NCBI GenBank assembly: GCA_037039925.1
Contig: JAXRKP010001066.1
Location: 62,001-126,000, forward strand
Source: Doris montereyensis
Lineage: Eukaryota > Mollusca > Gastropoda > Nudibranchia > Dorididae
Reading direction: 5' to 3'
DNA length: 64,000 bases
Shown here: one piece after another, positions 27,022 through 40,143 of the stretch
How positions within the stretch are numbered: position 1 is the stretch's first letter
Layout: each line of letters starts with the position of its first letter
The notes under the pieces: model-generated
Databases searched by the model: none
What the model saw: only the letters and a program-made list of their open reading frames with translations
Told to the model about the DNA's origin: nothing
Translations under genes and position numbers: made by a program

Positions 27022-29400
27022 CTGAAGGCACAATGGTAACAGGAATCCAGTATATATAATATATTTATTGCATTTATCTAGCATTCTGACTCCTGTAGGT
27101 AAAATGGTAACAGAAATCTAGTATGATAATATAATCATTGATTCTATCCAACATTCTGACTCCCTGTATGTACAATGGTAACAGAAATATAGTATGATAA
27201 TATACTCATTGCATCTATCCAGCATTCTGTTTCCTGTAGGTACAATGGTAACAGAAATCTAGTATGATAATATACTCATGAATCTATCCAACATTCTGAC
27301 TCCTGTATGTACAATGGCAACGGAAATCTAGTATGATAATATAATCATTGCTTCTATCCAACATTCTGACTCCCTGTATGTACAATGGTAACAGAAATCT
27401 AGTATGATAATATAATCATTGCTTCTATCCAACATTCTGACTCCTGTATGTACAATGGTAACAGAAATCTAGTATGATAATATACTCATGAATCTATCAA
27501 CATTCTGACTCCTGTATGTACAATGGTAACAGAAATCTAGTATGATAATATACTCATTGCATCTATCCAACATTCTGACTCCTGTATGTACAATGGTAAC
27601 AGAAATATAGTATGATAAAATAATCATTTCTTCTATCCAGCATTGTGACTCCTGTATGTATAATGGTAACAGAAAAATAGCATGATAATATATGCATTGC
27701 ATCTACCCAGCATTCTGACTCCTGTAGGCAAAAGGTAACAGAAATCTAGTATGATAATATACTCATTGCATCCATCAGCATTCTGATTCCTGTATATACA
27801 ATGGTAACAGAAATCTAGTATGATAAAATAATCATTGCATCTATCCAGCATTCTGATTACAGTAGGCAAAATGGTAACAGAAATCTAGTATGATAATATA
27901 ATCATTGCTTCTATCCAAAATTCTGACTCCTGTATGTACAATGGTAACAGAAATGTAGTCTAATAATATACTCATTGCTTCTATCCAACAATATGTACAA
28001 TGGTAACAGAAATATAGTGTAATAATATACTCATTGCTTCTATCCAACATTCTGACTCCTGTATGTACAATGGTAACAGAAATCTAGTATGATGATACTC
28101 ATGCTTCTATCCAACATTCTAACTCCTGTATGTACAATGGTAACAGAAATCTAGTATGATAATATACTCATTGCATCTATCCAACATTCTGATCCAACAT
28201 TTCTTCTATCATTGTGACTCCTGTATGTACAATGGTAACAGAAAAATAGTGATAATATAATTGCATCTACATTCTGATTAACAGAAATCTAGTATGATAA
28301 TATACTCTATCCAACATTCTGATTCCTGTATGTACAATGGTAACAGAAATCTAGTATGATAAAATAATAGCATCTATGCATTCTGATTAATATGGTAACA
28401 GAAATCTAGTTGATAATATAATCATTGCTTCTATCCAAAATTCTGAATCCTGTATGTACAATGGTAACAGAAATGTAGTCTAATAATATACTCATTGCTT
28501 CTATCCAACATTCTGACTCCTGTATGTACAATGGTAACAGAAATATAGTGTAATAATATACTCATTGCTTCTATCCAACATTCTGACTCCTGTATGTACA
28601 ATGGTAACAGAAATCTAGTATGATAATATACTCATTGTTTCTATCAACATTCTGACTCCTGTATGTACAATGTACAATCTAGTATGATAATATACTCATT
28701 GCTTCTATCAACATTCTGACTCCTGTATGTACAATGGTAACAGAAATATAGTGTAATAATATACTCATTGCTTCTATCAACATTCTGAATCCTGTATAAA
28801 CAATGGTAACAGAAATCTAGTATGATAATATACTCATTGCTTCTATCCAACATTCTGACTCCTGTATAAACAATGGTAACAGAAATCTAGTATGATAATA
28901 TAATCATTGCTTCTATCAACATTCTGACTCCTGTATGTACAATGGTAACAGAAATATAGTATGATAATATACTCATTGCTTCTCAACATTCCAGTACAAT
29001 TCTAGTATGATTCCTGTAAGTATAATGGTAACAGAAATCTAGTATGATTGCATCTATAATCATTGCAGCTATCCAGCATTGTGACTCTGTCTGTACAATG
29101 GTAACAGAAATCTAGTATGATAAAATAATCATTGCAGCTATCCAGCATTGTGACTCATGTATGTACAATGGTAACATAAATCTAGTATGATAATATACTC
29201 ATTGCATCTATCCAGCATTCTGGCTGCTGTAGGTACAACGGTAAGAGAAATTTAGTATGATAATAATATTCATCGCATCTATCAAGCATTTTGGCTCATA
29301 TAGGCAAAATGGTAACAGAAATCTCATATAATAATATATTCACTGCATCTTCCCAACATTCTGACTCCTGTAGGAACAATGGTATTAGAAATCTAGCATG
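27022..29400 (-). repeat. About 70-bp minisatellite carrying the exon 7 splice acceptor
   Basis: Some 33 units lie in intron 6 directly upstream of exon 7. On the gene strand each unit has TTACCATTGTACCTACAG (or ACATACAG), then GAGTCAGAATGCTGGATAGA, which are the exon 7 start codons VRMLD, then intron-like ATGATTATATTATCATACTA. Units keep GA before GTC, which fits the phase expected at the true junction. The zone 28170-29050 is scrambled by short deletions. Confidence 0.93.
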
Positions 29401-29639
29401 ATAATATATTCAATTTCAATCAATCAATCATCTTTATTGATCCTTTAAAAAAGGAAATTGTGCTTGTGTTATCACAATTTCCGTTTGAAAAATAAAAGAA
29501 AACATCAATGCATTCAAATTAAAAACAAATTTAACTTAGTTAATCATTAAATGTTTAGATTTTAGAAGTACACAAAAATTCAAAGTCGGGTATATAAATA
29601 GTGCAGTGAAACAATATACATAAAAAATAAAAATTAATA

Positions 29640-30585
29640 TCTAGGTTTAGATGTGTATTGTTGTGAAAACAGACTGTTTGTGTTTCTTGTAGCAGCCCTC
29701 TTACTCTTTTGACAGTCTCTGAGATTATTACTAATGTAAAGAAGATTGTAAATCTAGGTTTAGATGTGTATTGTTGTGAAAACAGACTGGTTGTGTTTCT
29801 TGTAGCAGCCCTCTTACTTTTTTGACAGTCTCTGAGATTATTACTAATGTAAAGAAGATTGTAAATCTAGGTTTAGATATGTACTGTTGTGAAAACAGAC
29901 GTCAAAATGACCAGTTCTTTCTTCTATTCTCTTTATTCCTATACTTGTGTGCGTATTTTGAAACACACAGACCGGCAACACTTGCCCTCCTCCTGTTACA
30001 TACTCAGTGCTCTGCCAAATTGGCAACATCTTGTTGACTACCAGGCAAATACCATGTTACCAGATTTGGCCATTTAGTGCCATATTATATGAGTTTTCTC
30101 GGCCTTATGTGCTGCCCAAGCATCGAGAATAAGTAAATATATGAGTTTTCAGTGCCATCTTTTCAGTCAGTGTTAGGGTAATTGAAGGGGTCAGTTCAAT
30201 ATTGTGCCTATGTCCATATTCGTAAAAAACGAGACAAAGAGATAATTCTAGCGAATAAAGAAAATCATGCTTCCTGAAAAATGTGAAAATGATATTCTCA
30301 AAGCCAAAAGTGTCAAAGTCCATGATTTTCAACATTTTTCTCTAAATGACGTAATTTTGACTTAGGCACACTATAGAAATGACCCCTTCAATTGTAAAAA
30401 AAAAAATCATACGTCTGTCATAACTTGTAGATAAATATTCATTCTACTCCTCACCTACAAAATATTTTGTAACAAAACAATTATACGTCTCTGCCATAAC
30501 TTGTAGATAAATGTTCGTTCTACTCAAATATGCAAAGAACAGAAAATCAACATTTTGGTCTCAAACTCGCCAATCCAGGTGCTTC
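29640..30585 (+). repeat. Dispersed repeat family A, longest copy
   Basis: It starts with two tandem copies of a roughly 120-bp segment (ATCTAGGTTTAGATGTGTAT through TGACAGTCTCTGAGATTATT), then GACCGGCAACACTTGCCCTC, CAGTCAGTGTTAGGGTAATT and two copies of the CTTGTAGATAAAT / TCTACT end. No coding capacity or clear terminal inverted repeats were seen. It lies in intron 6. Confidence 0.8.
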
Positions 30586-30599
30586 GCCATTGATTAAAG

Positions 30600-31380
30600 A
30601 GAGATAAAATTTTAAGTACGATACAAATTCAATTTTGTCTCTCTTTTTCTGCAAAGATTAAAAGAGAGATCAAACTTTAAATACGAAACGAATTCAATTT
30701 TGTCTCTTCTTCTATAAAGATTAAAAGAGAGATCAAATTTTAAATACGATATGAATTCAATTTTGTCTCTCCTCTTCTGTAAAGATTAAAAGAGAGATCA
30801 AATTTTAAATACAATATAAATTCAATTTTGTCTCTCTTCTTCTGCAAAGATTAAAAGAGAGATCAGATTTTAAATACGATATAAATTCAATTTTGTCTCT
30901 CTTCTTCTGTAAAGATTAAAAGAGAGATCAGATTTTAAATACGATACGAATTCAATTTTGTCTCTCCTCTTCTGCAAAGATTAAAGGACAGATCAAACTT
31001 TAAATACGATACAATTCAATTTTGTCTCTCCTCTTCTGTAAAGATTAAACGAGAGATCAGATTTTAAGTACGATACAAATTCAATTTTGTCTCTCTTCTT
31101 CTGCAAAGATTAAAAGAGAGATCAAATTTTAAATACGATACAAATTCAATTTTGTTTCTCCTCTTCTGCAAATATTAAAAGAGAGATCAAATTTTAAATA
31201 CGATTTACATTCAATTTTGTCTCTCTTCTTCTGCAAAGATTAAAAGAGATTAAATTTTAAATACGATATAAATTCAATTTTGTCTCTCTTCTTCTGCAAA
31301 GATAAAAAAAGAGATCAAATTTTAAACACAATATAATTTGAATATTGTCTCTCTTCTTCTTCATTGATCAAAAGAGATCA
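30600..31380 (-). repeat. About 62-bp minisatellite after the exon 6 donor
   Basis: About 13 units begin some 35 nt into intron 6. On the gene strand a unit reads roughly TTTGATCTCTCTTTTAATCT, TTGCAGAAGAAGAGAGAC, AAAATTGAATTTATATCG. It has no exon sequence, but each unit holds a strong acceptor-like site (pyrimidine tract plus TTTGCAG). Exon use is not supported. Confidence 0.9.
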
Positions 31381-31418
31381 ACTTTCAAAGACAATAAAAA
31401 CTGAACAATGTGACCTAC

Positions 31419-31506
31419 CTCCAATTCTAGAGTCAGGTGCAACACCTATAATGCATATTGTATTATTGCCCTCTGCTGACACTTCCCAGCACATCTAGTT
31501 CCATGC
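31419..31506 (-). CDS. Convertase exon 6: active-site His, frameshifted
   Basis: The exon opens (R)HGTRCAG, containing the catalytic His (His194 in human furin), and in the shifted frame continues VSAEGNNTICIIGVAPDSRI. Acceptor is GTGTCTAG and donor GTAGGT. At 88 nt it is one base short: a base is missing at about 31484-31487, between the codons for CAG and EV. The wording differs from the usual CAGEVAA.ANN..C.VG, but Cys, NN and GVA are kept. The 30600-31380 array starts about 35 nt after the donor. Confidence 0.85.
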
Positions 31507-31709
31507 CTAGACACAAAAATAATAAGCAAATTGTCAGAAATACTCATTTTCTACAAACGAAGAGATTATTTGCAAATTAAGACATAAGCTTCAGCCTCAT
31601 TTTGAGACATTTTTTATAGAAAATTATTAACGGCTCGCGGTTATCTATAAAATTATACTCATCGCCGTCTCGGCTAAGAAAGAAGAGGATTGAGTGGGTT
31701 AGCTATTAT

Positions 31710-31840
31710 GAAAAGAAGACGAAGAAAAAGAGGAAGACAAAGAAAAAGAGGAAGAAGAAGAAAAAGAGGAAGAAGGAGAAGGAGAAGGAGGAAAGAAGAA
31801 AAAGAAGAGGAAGAAGAAGAAAAGAAGAAGAAGAAGAATG
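31710..31840. repeat. GAA-rich purine tract
   Basis: Imperfect GAAGAA/GAAAAAGAG tract in intron 5, about 200 nt upstream of the exon 6 acceptor. A similar tract lies at 49622-49730. Confidence 0.92.
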
Positions 31841-32504
31841 GATTTTTGAACAGGCAGATTGAGCTATAAACTATGACTCAATCAAAAACAAAGGCTTTCT
31901 GACATTTGATCTTATGACAGAAAAACAAGCAGACATTAGGTAGTCCAAACCCAAATTAATTTTTCCCCTTGCTCTTCTTTAATGCTTTCATTGTGTAGAC
32001 CTATGTTTCCTAACGCATTGATACCAATATTATCGTTGTAACTTGATTATTAATGAAGATATGCTCATTTAAAAGATGTGAGAAATTGATGCCAGTTTTG
32101 GCTTCGTGCAAAAAGTGAAAATTGTGATTTTTGCAAGCTTCACTATTTATGAAGGTAGGTTTGCAAAATTGCTTGAGTCGAAAGAAAGTGTGCCATAGCT
32201 TAACGCAATTGTTTTGTTAGGGATTTGAGTGACAACTTTTATAGATTTTCGAAACTTAAATAACTATTTCATTCAATGTTGCTAACAACCCAATACAAAC
32301 CAAAAAATCACAAAACAGGCAATTTTTAAAATTCATTCAAATCAAAATCTGGATAAAATATTTCTATTGAAGCATCAAAATGTTTGAAATTAAACAAAAA
32401 AAATAATAGAGAACAAATATATTTTTGTTTTTACTTAGTATGGAAGGGAACAGTGAGGAAATGTTACATCTTTTTTTTTTAAATTTGGTATTAATTGTTG
32501 GGTG

Positions 32505-33123
<619 letters not shown>

Positions 33124-33894
33124 GGTTCTTTCACCGCCGCCCATCAAGATGATCTCTTGCGCTGAAAAGGATTATAACCCTTTCATTTGAAAACGGAGGG
33201 CAAACATTTGATGGCCGTTTTTCAAGTGGGGCACCTCCGCTGATATTGCATAATCTATGGAAGCTGTACAAATTCTGCTACTAGTGTGGACATCTGGGTA
33301 GTGAATCATTGTATTGATGTAAGTTTACTGGTTTGGTCCATAGAAATGTGAAATTGAGAGACGAAATCATGTTTATCGTGATTGCAGCGAAACTGGGTTG
33401 AGAGGTACAAGTGATTATAAGCCCTTTCAAATGAAAACGGCAGTTTTGTCAATAAAACCTATGATTTCATACTCCATCAGAAAGGTCTTGCGTAGATATT
33501 TTCATTGGTATGCATTTTACATCTATCAAGTGTTAAAAAGTACAATGATGTGATGTGTGTAATTTGTGCATGTCTAGGGACATGTTGCGTACTAGCTACT
33601 GCGCAAAGTGGGTTTGCACTGCCTACAGGCATTATTGTCATCACAGAAACATAGCGTAAACAATGAAAAAGATCCAGACAATTATTTTACCTGCACGATA
33701 CTCATACTTCACCGCAAACAGACAACAAAAGAAGAGATGGGGGAATTATGACCCTTTTTAAGAGAAATCATCGAAATTTAGATTTGGGCATTTTTTGAGT
33801 TCTTCAAACATTTCTTAACACCATGAAACCTTTGAAAATGCTATTTTATAGCCTGAAATAAGGCTATTCGACTATATAGCCCAAACAAAACAAA
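33124..33894. other. Intron 5 sequence without recognised features
   Basis: Less AT-rich than its surroundings. No exon or known element seen. Confidence 0.55.
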
Positions 33895-34205
33895 GTGAGC
33901 CGGTCACACTGGTATTACAAGAAATACACTGGCTTCCAGTAAGTTACAAGATAGATTTTTAAATCATTTGTTATTGTTACATATTACAAATCCTATTTAC
34001 AAGAGCTGGTCAGTTTTTACCAAGTATTAAGATCATCAAATTCCGTTTTGATCACCATGACAACTGAAAGATTTTCTTTGATTGAAAAGTCTTTCAGTCA
34101 TGCTGCCCCTCTTCTATAGAATAACATCTGCTCCCAAACAAGTAGACTTTCATTTCAAATTGTTATTAGTAACTGTAAGACCAAATTTTTTATGAGAGAA
34201 AACAA
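33895..34205 (+). mobile_element. L2/CR1-like LINE relic, C-terminal segment
   Basis: The reading TLVLQEIHWLPVSYKIDF, followed after stops by SFSHAAPLL.NNICS and TSRLSFQIVISNCKTKFF, matches the L2/CR1 end pattern (TPVLxxLHWLPVxxRIxFK ... SFSxAAPxLWNxLP ... FKxxLKTxLF). It is truncated on both sides and ends about 25 nt from the donor of convertase exon 5. It lies in intron 5. Confidence 0.72.
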
Positions 34206-34229
34206 AACATGAAAAGTGACAACAATTAC

Positions 34230-34307
34230 CTGTTCTCATTGCTTGGATCGTACCAGCTGCATAGGATCATTATCATGGTTATTCACGTCATAACTGGCAT
34301 AGGGATC
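34230..34307 (-). CDS. Convertase exon 5: DPYASYDV...YDPSNENR linker, frameshifted
   Basis: The exon starts DPYASYDVNNHDNDPM and ends YDPSNEN plus two bases of an Arg codon, matching the family block DPxASYDVN..DPMPRYDxSNENRHGTRC. Its length is 78 nt, but the flanking phases need a length of 2 modulo 3. The frame changes between 34253 and 34262, by a 1-nt gain or a 2-nt loss just before YDPS. The acceptor is CTGTAG and the donor GTAATT. The acceptor region and first ten exon bases are the seed of the 47-bp array that lies directly upstream in the intron. Confidence 0.85.
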
Positions 34308-35430
34308 CTACAGTGAAAGTTGTAAATAATATCAAAAGATTAACATAGGGATCCTGACAGTGAAAATTGTAAATATCAAAAGATTAACATAGGGATCCTG
34401 ACAGTGAAAATTGTAAATAATATCAAAAGATTAACATAGGGATCCTGACAGTGAAAATTGTAAATGATATCAAAAGATTAACATAGGGATCCTGACAGTG
34501 AAAATTGTAAATAATATCAAAAGATTAACATAGGGATCCTGACAGTGAAAATTGTAAATAATATCAAAAGATTAAATAGGGATCCTGACAGTGAAAATTT
34601 AAATCATATCAAAAGATTAACATAGGGATCCTGACACTGAAAATTGTAAATAATATCAAAAATTAACATAGGATCCTGACAAGGAAAATTGTAAATAATA
34701 TCAAAAAGATAACATAGGGATCCTGACAGTGAAAATTGTAAATAATATCAAAGATTAACATAGGGATCCTGACAGTGAAAATTGTAAATAATATCAAAAG
34801 ATTAACATAGGGATCACTGACAGTGAAAATTGTAAATCATATCAAAAGATTAACATAGGGATCCTGACACTGAAAATTGTAAATAATATCAAAAGATTAA
34901 CATAGGATCCTGACATTGTAAAAATATGATTAACATAGGGATCCTGACACTGAAAATTGTAAATAATATCAAAAGATTAACATAGGGATCCTGACACTGA
35001 AAATTGTAAATAATATCAAAATATTAACATAGGGATCCTGACAGTGAAAATTGTAAATAATATCAAAAGATTAACATAGGGATCCTGACACTGAAAATTG
35101 TAAATAATATCAAAAGATTAACATAGGGATCCTGACAGTTAAATAATATCAAAAGATTAACATAAATAATATAATATCAAAAGATTAACATAGGGATCCT
35201 GACAGGGATCCTGACAGTGAAAATTGTAAATAATATCAAAAGATTAACATAGGGATCCTGACACTGAAAATTGTAAATAATATCAAAAGATTAACATAGG
35301 GATCTGACAGTGAAAGTTGTAAATAATATCAAAAGATTAACATAGGGATCCTGACAGTGAAAGTTGTAAATAATATCACAAGATTAACATAGGGATCCTG
35401 ACAGTGAAAGTTGTAAATAAGTTGTGTAAA
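34308..35430 (-). repeat. 47-bp minisatellite carrying the exon 5 splice acceptor
   Basis: About 23 units lie in intron 4 directly upstream of exon 5. On the gene strand a unit contains ATTATTTACAATTTTCACTG, then TCAG|GATCCCTATG: the pyrimidine-rich tract, AG and the first ten bases of exon 5. The real exon junction reads CTGTAG|GATCCCTATGCC. Variants include CAGTG/CACTG and several deleted units. Confidence 0.95.
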
Positions 35431-35469
35431 TTCAAAGAATAGATACTGAGGATACGATAATGAGGAACT

Positions 35470-35925
35470 TTGACTCATATTCAAAACCATATGGCTACTG
35501 ATGTGGAAGCATTACAGTTGGTTGTGTTGATTTTGGTGTTTTTGTTTGCGGGCTTGTGCATTGGTTTTTTTATGGAGCTATTATACGTAGCCTTTGAGAA
35601 AGTAACATCTGTAAACCTGATGGTCCAAGATACCATGCAGACCTGTCACTCTAAATTGTTTTTTAAATCAGGGCATAGATGTAAAAAAATCAGGATCCTG
35701 GGGAAAAAATCAGGATACAAGAACTATTTCAGGTATAGAGTCAGACGGTCTTCTAATCTCGAACTTAATAATAAAAAGGTCATTGTTGACGCTGGTTCCG
35801 CCTTTTCCCAAGTAAAAATATGCATTATAATAGCACCCCCACCCCACCCCGTGCCAATAATACTGGAAGTGGAATACACACTCACTTTTCCTCTCTTTCT
35901 CATCAATGGTCACTTATCTTGCTAA
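35470..35925 (+). CDS. Unassigned 151-codon ORF with one membrane segment
   Basis: The reading begins MTHIQNHMATDVEALQ and has a strongly hydrophobic run LVVLILVFLFAGLCIGFF. This is followed by acidic and basic residues, which faintly recalls the last transmembrane segment of ionotropic glutamate-type receptors. The C-terminal part is low in conserved-looking features and runs into CA/CT-rich DNA. It lies in convertase intron 4 on the opposite strand. It may be a chance ORF. Confidence 0.15.
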   Translation: MTHIQNHMATDVEALQLVVLILVFLFAGLCIGFFMELLYVAFEKVTSVNLMVQDTMQTCHSKLFFKSGHRCKKIRILGKKSGYKNYFRYRVRRSSNLELNNKKVIVDAGSAFSQVKICIIIAPPPHPVPIILEVEYTLTFPLFLINGHLSC

Positions 35926-36174
35926 TCATTGCTATCATATTTTCACATTCACTTTCTTCACACACACACACATGCCCACCCCACCCCTTCTGCTATCCGG
36001 TCAGACACACCTGTCAATTATCCTCCAATCTCTATTCTTCCTTGCCTTTGTCTTTTACTTCATAAATTGCTCACTCCCTCACTAACACACACAGTCACAT
36101 ACATTCGCGATCGCACAAAACACACATGAAAATGCTCTGTTTCTCTCTTTTTACACACACACACAAGCAACATT

Positions 36175-36277
<103 letters not shown>

Positions 36278-36514
36278 GACAGACACGCATGTGATCACAC
36301 TTTGCTGCAGGGGGTCACATTGTTTCAAAGTTTTTAATCTCAACTTGATTTAGATCTGTTAGAACTACTTAAGAGTACAGATACAGATCAGCTAGACCTA
36401 GATCTAGATCTAGACGTCCCTAATACTAGGAACATCTAGATCTAGATCTAACAAGTCATCAAACATCAGCAAAGCCTTCTGCTTGATCAGTTTGAAATTT
36501 AAAGCTCTAGAAAT

Positions 36515-36865
36515 CGCGGTAGGCCTCAATAACATGCAACCATACAACGATTTTTGAAGTCTCGAACAAGTACAGCACGAATACTCTGAACAATGGACAA
36601 AGAAAACAATACATTAGCGAAGAATCGATACACCATTAATAACATGAATCCTGGATATGCACAACATCCGGGTATTGGCTGATTAAAAACAAACATTGCA
36701 CGCTGTCTATACTGAACAGTGCCGGTCCAGGCAACGACTGCAGTTGTATTACCAAAAAACCAGGACGGGTCAACAAAAAATCGAAATTTCGCAAATTTTC
36801 GCAAAAAATCGGGATGATTCTAATTAAATCGGGATAAACGGCCTGTACCATGTCCAGCAAAAAAT
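36515..36865 (+). repeat. Dispersed repeat family B, copy 1
   Basis: About 350 bp (CGGTAGGCCTCAATAACATG, GAACAAGTACAGCACGAATA, TGAATCCTGGATATGCACAA, GGGATGATTCTAATTAAATC) aligns by eye with 57515-57860 over its whole length. It contains no ORF of interest. It lies in intron 4 close to exon 4. Confidence 0.82.
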
Positions 36866-36916
36866 AGTTCTTCTCCCTAGCTCCTTGACACATAAAAACA
36901 AATGAGAGCAACTCAC

Positions 36917-37051
36917 ATAATTCCTCTTCAGATCAGGATGACTTCTCTCCAATCCATCATCAAGAATTGTAACCACTATGCCCCTGCCTGTGAAGCCATT
37001 TTTCCAGGCATCAAAGACATTCATGTCATATCCATTGGCACCCCCACCGTG
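36917..37051 (-). CDS. Convertase exon 4: start of catalytic domain with active-site Asp
   Basis: This exon has 45 codons between acceptor TTCTTTTCAG and donor GTGAGT, both strong. The block GRGIVVTILDDGLERSHPDL carries the catalytic Asp of the subtilase triad (first D of LDDG, Asp153 in human furin). It begins HGGGANGYDMNV and ends LKRNY at phase 0, joining exon 5 DPYASYDV. The frame is intact. Substrate-pocket and calcium-site residues are spread over later exons. Confidence 0.95.
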
Positions 37052-37139
37052 CTGAAAAGAATTTTGAGGCTTAATTTTGAACATATTTCACTGTTTCAGC
37101 AAGTCAAACATCATTATGTAAGGATTTCTTGATAAATAA

Positions 37140-38335
37140 TTGGGTATGAAATTGTGAGTGTCCTAGTTTTTGAAAATTGATAAATCAGTAGGTATGACAT
37201 TGTGAGTGTCCTAGTTTTTGAAAATTGATAAATCAGTAGGTATGACATTGTCAATATCCTAGTTAAATAAAATGGTCACTTTCAAGAAAAAGTGGGCTAT
37301 CCCAAAAAAAATGTTGTTTTGAGACAATCAGCAAAGAAGATTTTGAACCCCCCAATTTACAAGCAGTTTAAATCAGTTATTTTCTGGACTAACCCATCTA
37401 TAAGCCGGTAGGCACAGTGGCCCATCGCTTGTTAAATGGACTATCCCATCAAGCCCATCAACTTTTGAATTTTTTATTCATTTTATCAAAAACTAAAAAC
37501 CATCTTGCGTTAAAACTAGTTGCACATGAAGCCTAACACAATACACAACCAACTTCAAACCAAAGAGTAACTTTTGATATAACACATTTACACTCTCCTG
37601 GCCCATTACCTTCACAAAGTTGTGAACTCATTAAATCTGACGCCATATTGTTGGTTGGTTATCATAGAGAAGCAGAAAACACTTATTATCACCTATAATG
37701 AAACTAACAGAGTATTAGTCAAACGGAAATTCCCACAGGAAGAGAGAAATGCCCATGTGCCTTTTAGTTTGATGATAAAATCTGAATTTAAAAAAAGAAA
37801 AGTAGGTTACCCACTTGTATTTAAATGAAATGTCAACTGTACTTTTTGAAACAAGGTTAATCATTTTGTGAGACATTGTCAATGTCTTAATTAATAAAAT
37901 GTCAACTCTACTTTTTTGAAACAAAAACATGGTTAATCATTTTGTGAGACATTGTCAATGTCTTAATTAATAAAATGTCAACTTACTTTTGAAACAAGGT
38001 TAATCCTTTTGTGAGACATTGTCAATGTCTTAATTAATAAAATGTCAACTCGACTTTTTGAAACAAAAACATGGTTAATCATGAGACATTGTCAATGTCT
38101 TAATTAATAAAATGTCAACTCCTACTTTTGAAACAAATCCTTTTGTGAGACATTGTCAATGTCTTAATTAATAAAATGTCAACTCTACTTTTTGAAACAT
38201 GGTTAATCATTTTGTGAGACATTGTCAATGTCTTAATTAATAAAATGTCAACTCTACTTTTTTGAAACATGGTTAATCATTTTGTGAGACATTGTCAATG
38301 TCTTAATTAATAAAAATATCAATTTAAGCTTTCAT
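37140..38335. repeat. Two small minisatellites in intron 3
   Basis: 37142-37265 holds about 2.5 copies of a 60-bp unit (GGTATGACATTGTGAGTGTC). 37820-38320 holds about seven copies of a 65-70 bp unit (ACATTGTCAATGTCTTAATT, AATAAAATGTCAACT, GAAACATGGTTAATC). The stretch 37270-37820 between them shows nothing recognisable. The second array abuts the exon 3 donor array at 38345. Confidence 0.88.
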
Positions 38336-38344
38336 TTAACTACA

Positions 38345-40143
38345 TCCTGGCCCTTTAATTGCACTATAGTCATCTGTTTACAAATATATTTACCAAGTAC
38401 CATTCATCTTTCCATAAGAAATCTACTACAGTCATCTGTTTACAAATATACTTACCAAGTACCATTCATCTTTCCATAAGAAATTTACTATAGTCATCTA
38501 TTTACAAATATACTTACCAAGTACCATTCATCTTTCCATAAGAAATCTACTACAGTCATCTGTTTACAAAAAGTACAATTCATCTTTCCATAAGAAATCT
38601 ACTATAGTCATCATTTACAAATATACTTACCAAGTACCATTCATCTTTCCATAAGAAATCTACTATAATCATCTGTTTACAAATATACTTACCAAGTACC
38701 ATTCATCTTTCCATAAGAAATCTACTAGTCATCTGTTTACAAATATACTTACCAAGTACCATTCATCTTTCCATAAGAAATCTACTATAGTCATCTGTTT
38801 ACAAATATACTTACCAAGTACCATTCATCTTTCCATAAGAAATCTACTACAGTCATCTGTTTACAAATATACTAACCAAGTACCATTCATCTTTCCATAA
38901 TAAATATACTATACTCATCTGTTTACAAATATACTTATCAAGTACCATTCATCTTTCCATAAGAAATCTACTATAGTCATCTGTTTACAAATATACTTAC
39001 CAAGTACCATTCATCTTTCCATAAGAAATCTACTATAGTCATCTGTTTACAAATATACTTACCAAGTACCATTCATCTTTCCATAAGAAATCTACTATAA
39101 TTATCTGTTTACAAATATACTTACCAAGTATCATTCATCTTTCCATAAGAAATCTACTAGTCATCTGTTTACAAATATACCTACCAAGTACCATTCATCT
39201 TTCCATAAGAAATCTACTATAGTCATCTGTTTACAAATATACTTACCAAGTACCATTCATCTTTCCATAAGAAATCTACTATAGTCATCTGTATACAAAT
39301 TTACCAAGTACCATTCATCTTTCCATAAGAAATCTACTATAGTCATCTGTTTACAAATATACTTACCAAGTACCATTCATCTTTCCATAAGGGATCTACT
39401 ATAGTCATCTGTTACCAAGTACCATTCAATAAGAAATCTACTATAGTCATCTGTTTACAAATATACTTACCAAGTACCATTCATCTTTCCACGAGGGATC
39501 TACTATAGTCATCTGTTTACAAATACTTAGTACCATTCATCTTTCCAAGGGATCTACTATAGTCATTCATCTTTCCATTCAAGAGGATCTACTATAGTCA
39601 TCTGTTTACAAATATACTTACCAAGTACCATTCATCTTTCCATAAGAAATCTACTATAGTCATCTGTTTACAAATATACTTACCAAGTACCATTCATCTT
39701 TCCATAAGAAATCTACTATAGTCATCTGTTTACAAATATACTTACCAAGTACCATTCATCTTTCCATAAAAAATCTACTATAGTCATCTGTTTACAAACC
39801 ATTCATCTTCCATAAGAAATCTACTATAGTCATTTGTTTACAAATATACCATTCATCTTTCCACGAGGATCTACTATAGTCATCTGTTTACAAATATACT
39901 TCAATCATTCATCTTTATAAGAAATCTACTATAGTCATCTGTTTACAAATATACTTACCAAGTACCATTCATCTTTCCACGAGGATCTACTATAGTCATC
40001 TGTTTACAAATATACTTACCAAGTACCATTCATCTTTCCATAAGAAATCTACTATAGTCATCTATTTACAAATATACTTACCAAGTACCATTCATCTTTC
40101 CATAAGAAATCTACTATAATCATCTGTTTACAAATATACTTAC
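38345..40143 (-). repeat. 62-bp minisatellite carrying the exon 3 splice donor
   Basis: About 30 tandem units lie directly against exon 3. On the gene strand each unit has 42 nt derived from the exon end (ATGACTATAGTAGATT..., codons MTIVDFLWKDEWYL), then GTAAGTATATTTGTAAACAG, 20 nt. Each therefore holds a consensus donor and a following AAACAG. Units close to the exon share its GATCCCTCGTGG variant (near 39490, 39860, 39975 and 40165); distant ones read GATTTCTTATGG. Several units are shortened. Confidence 0.95.
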
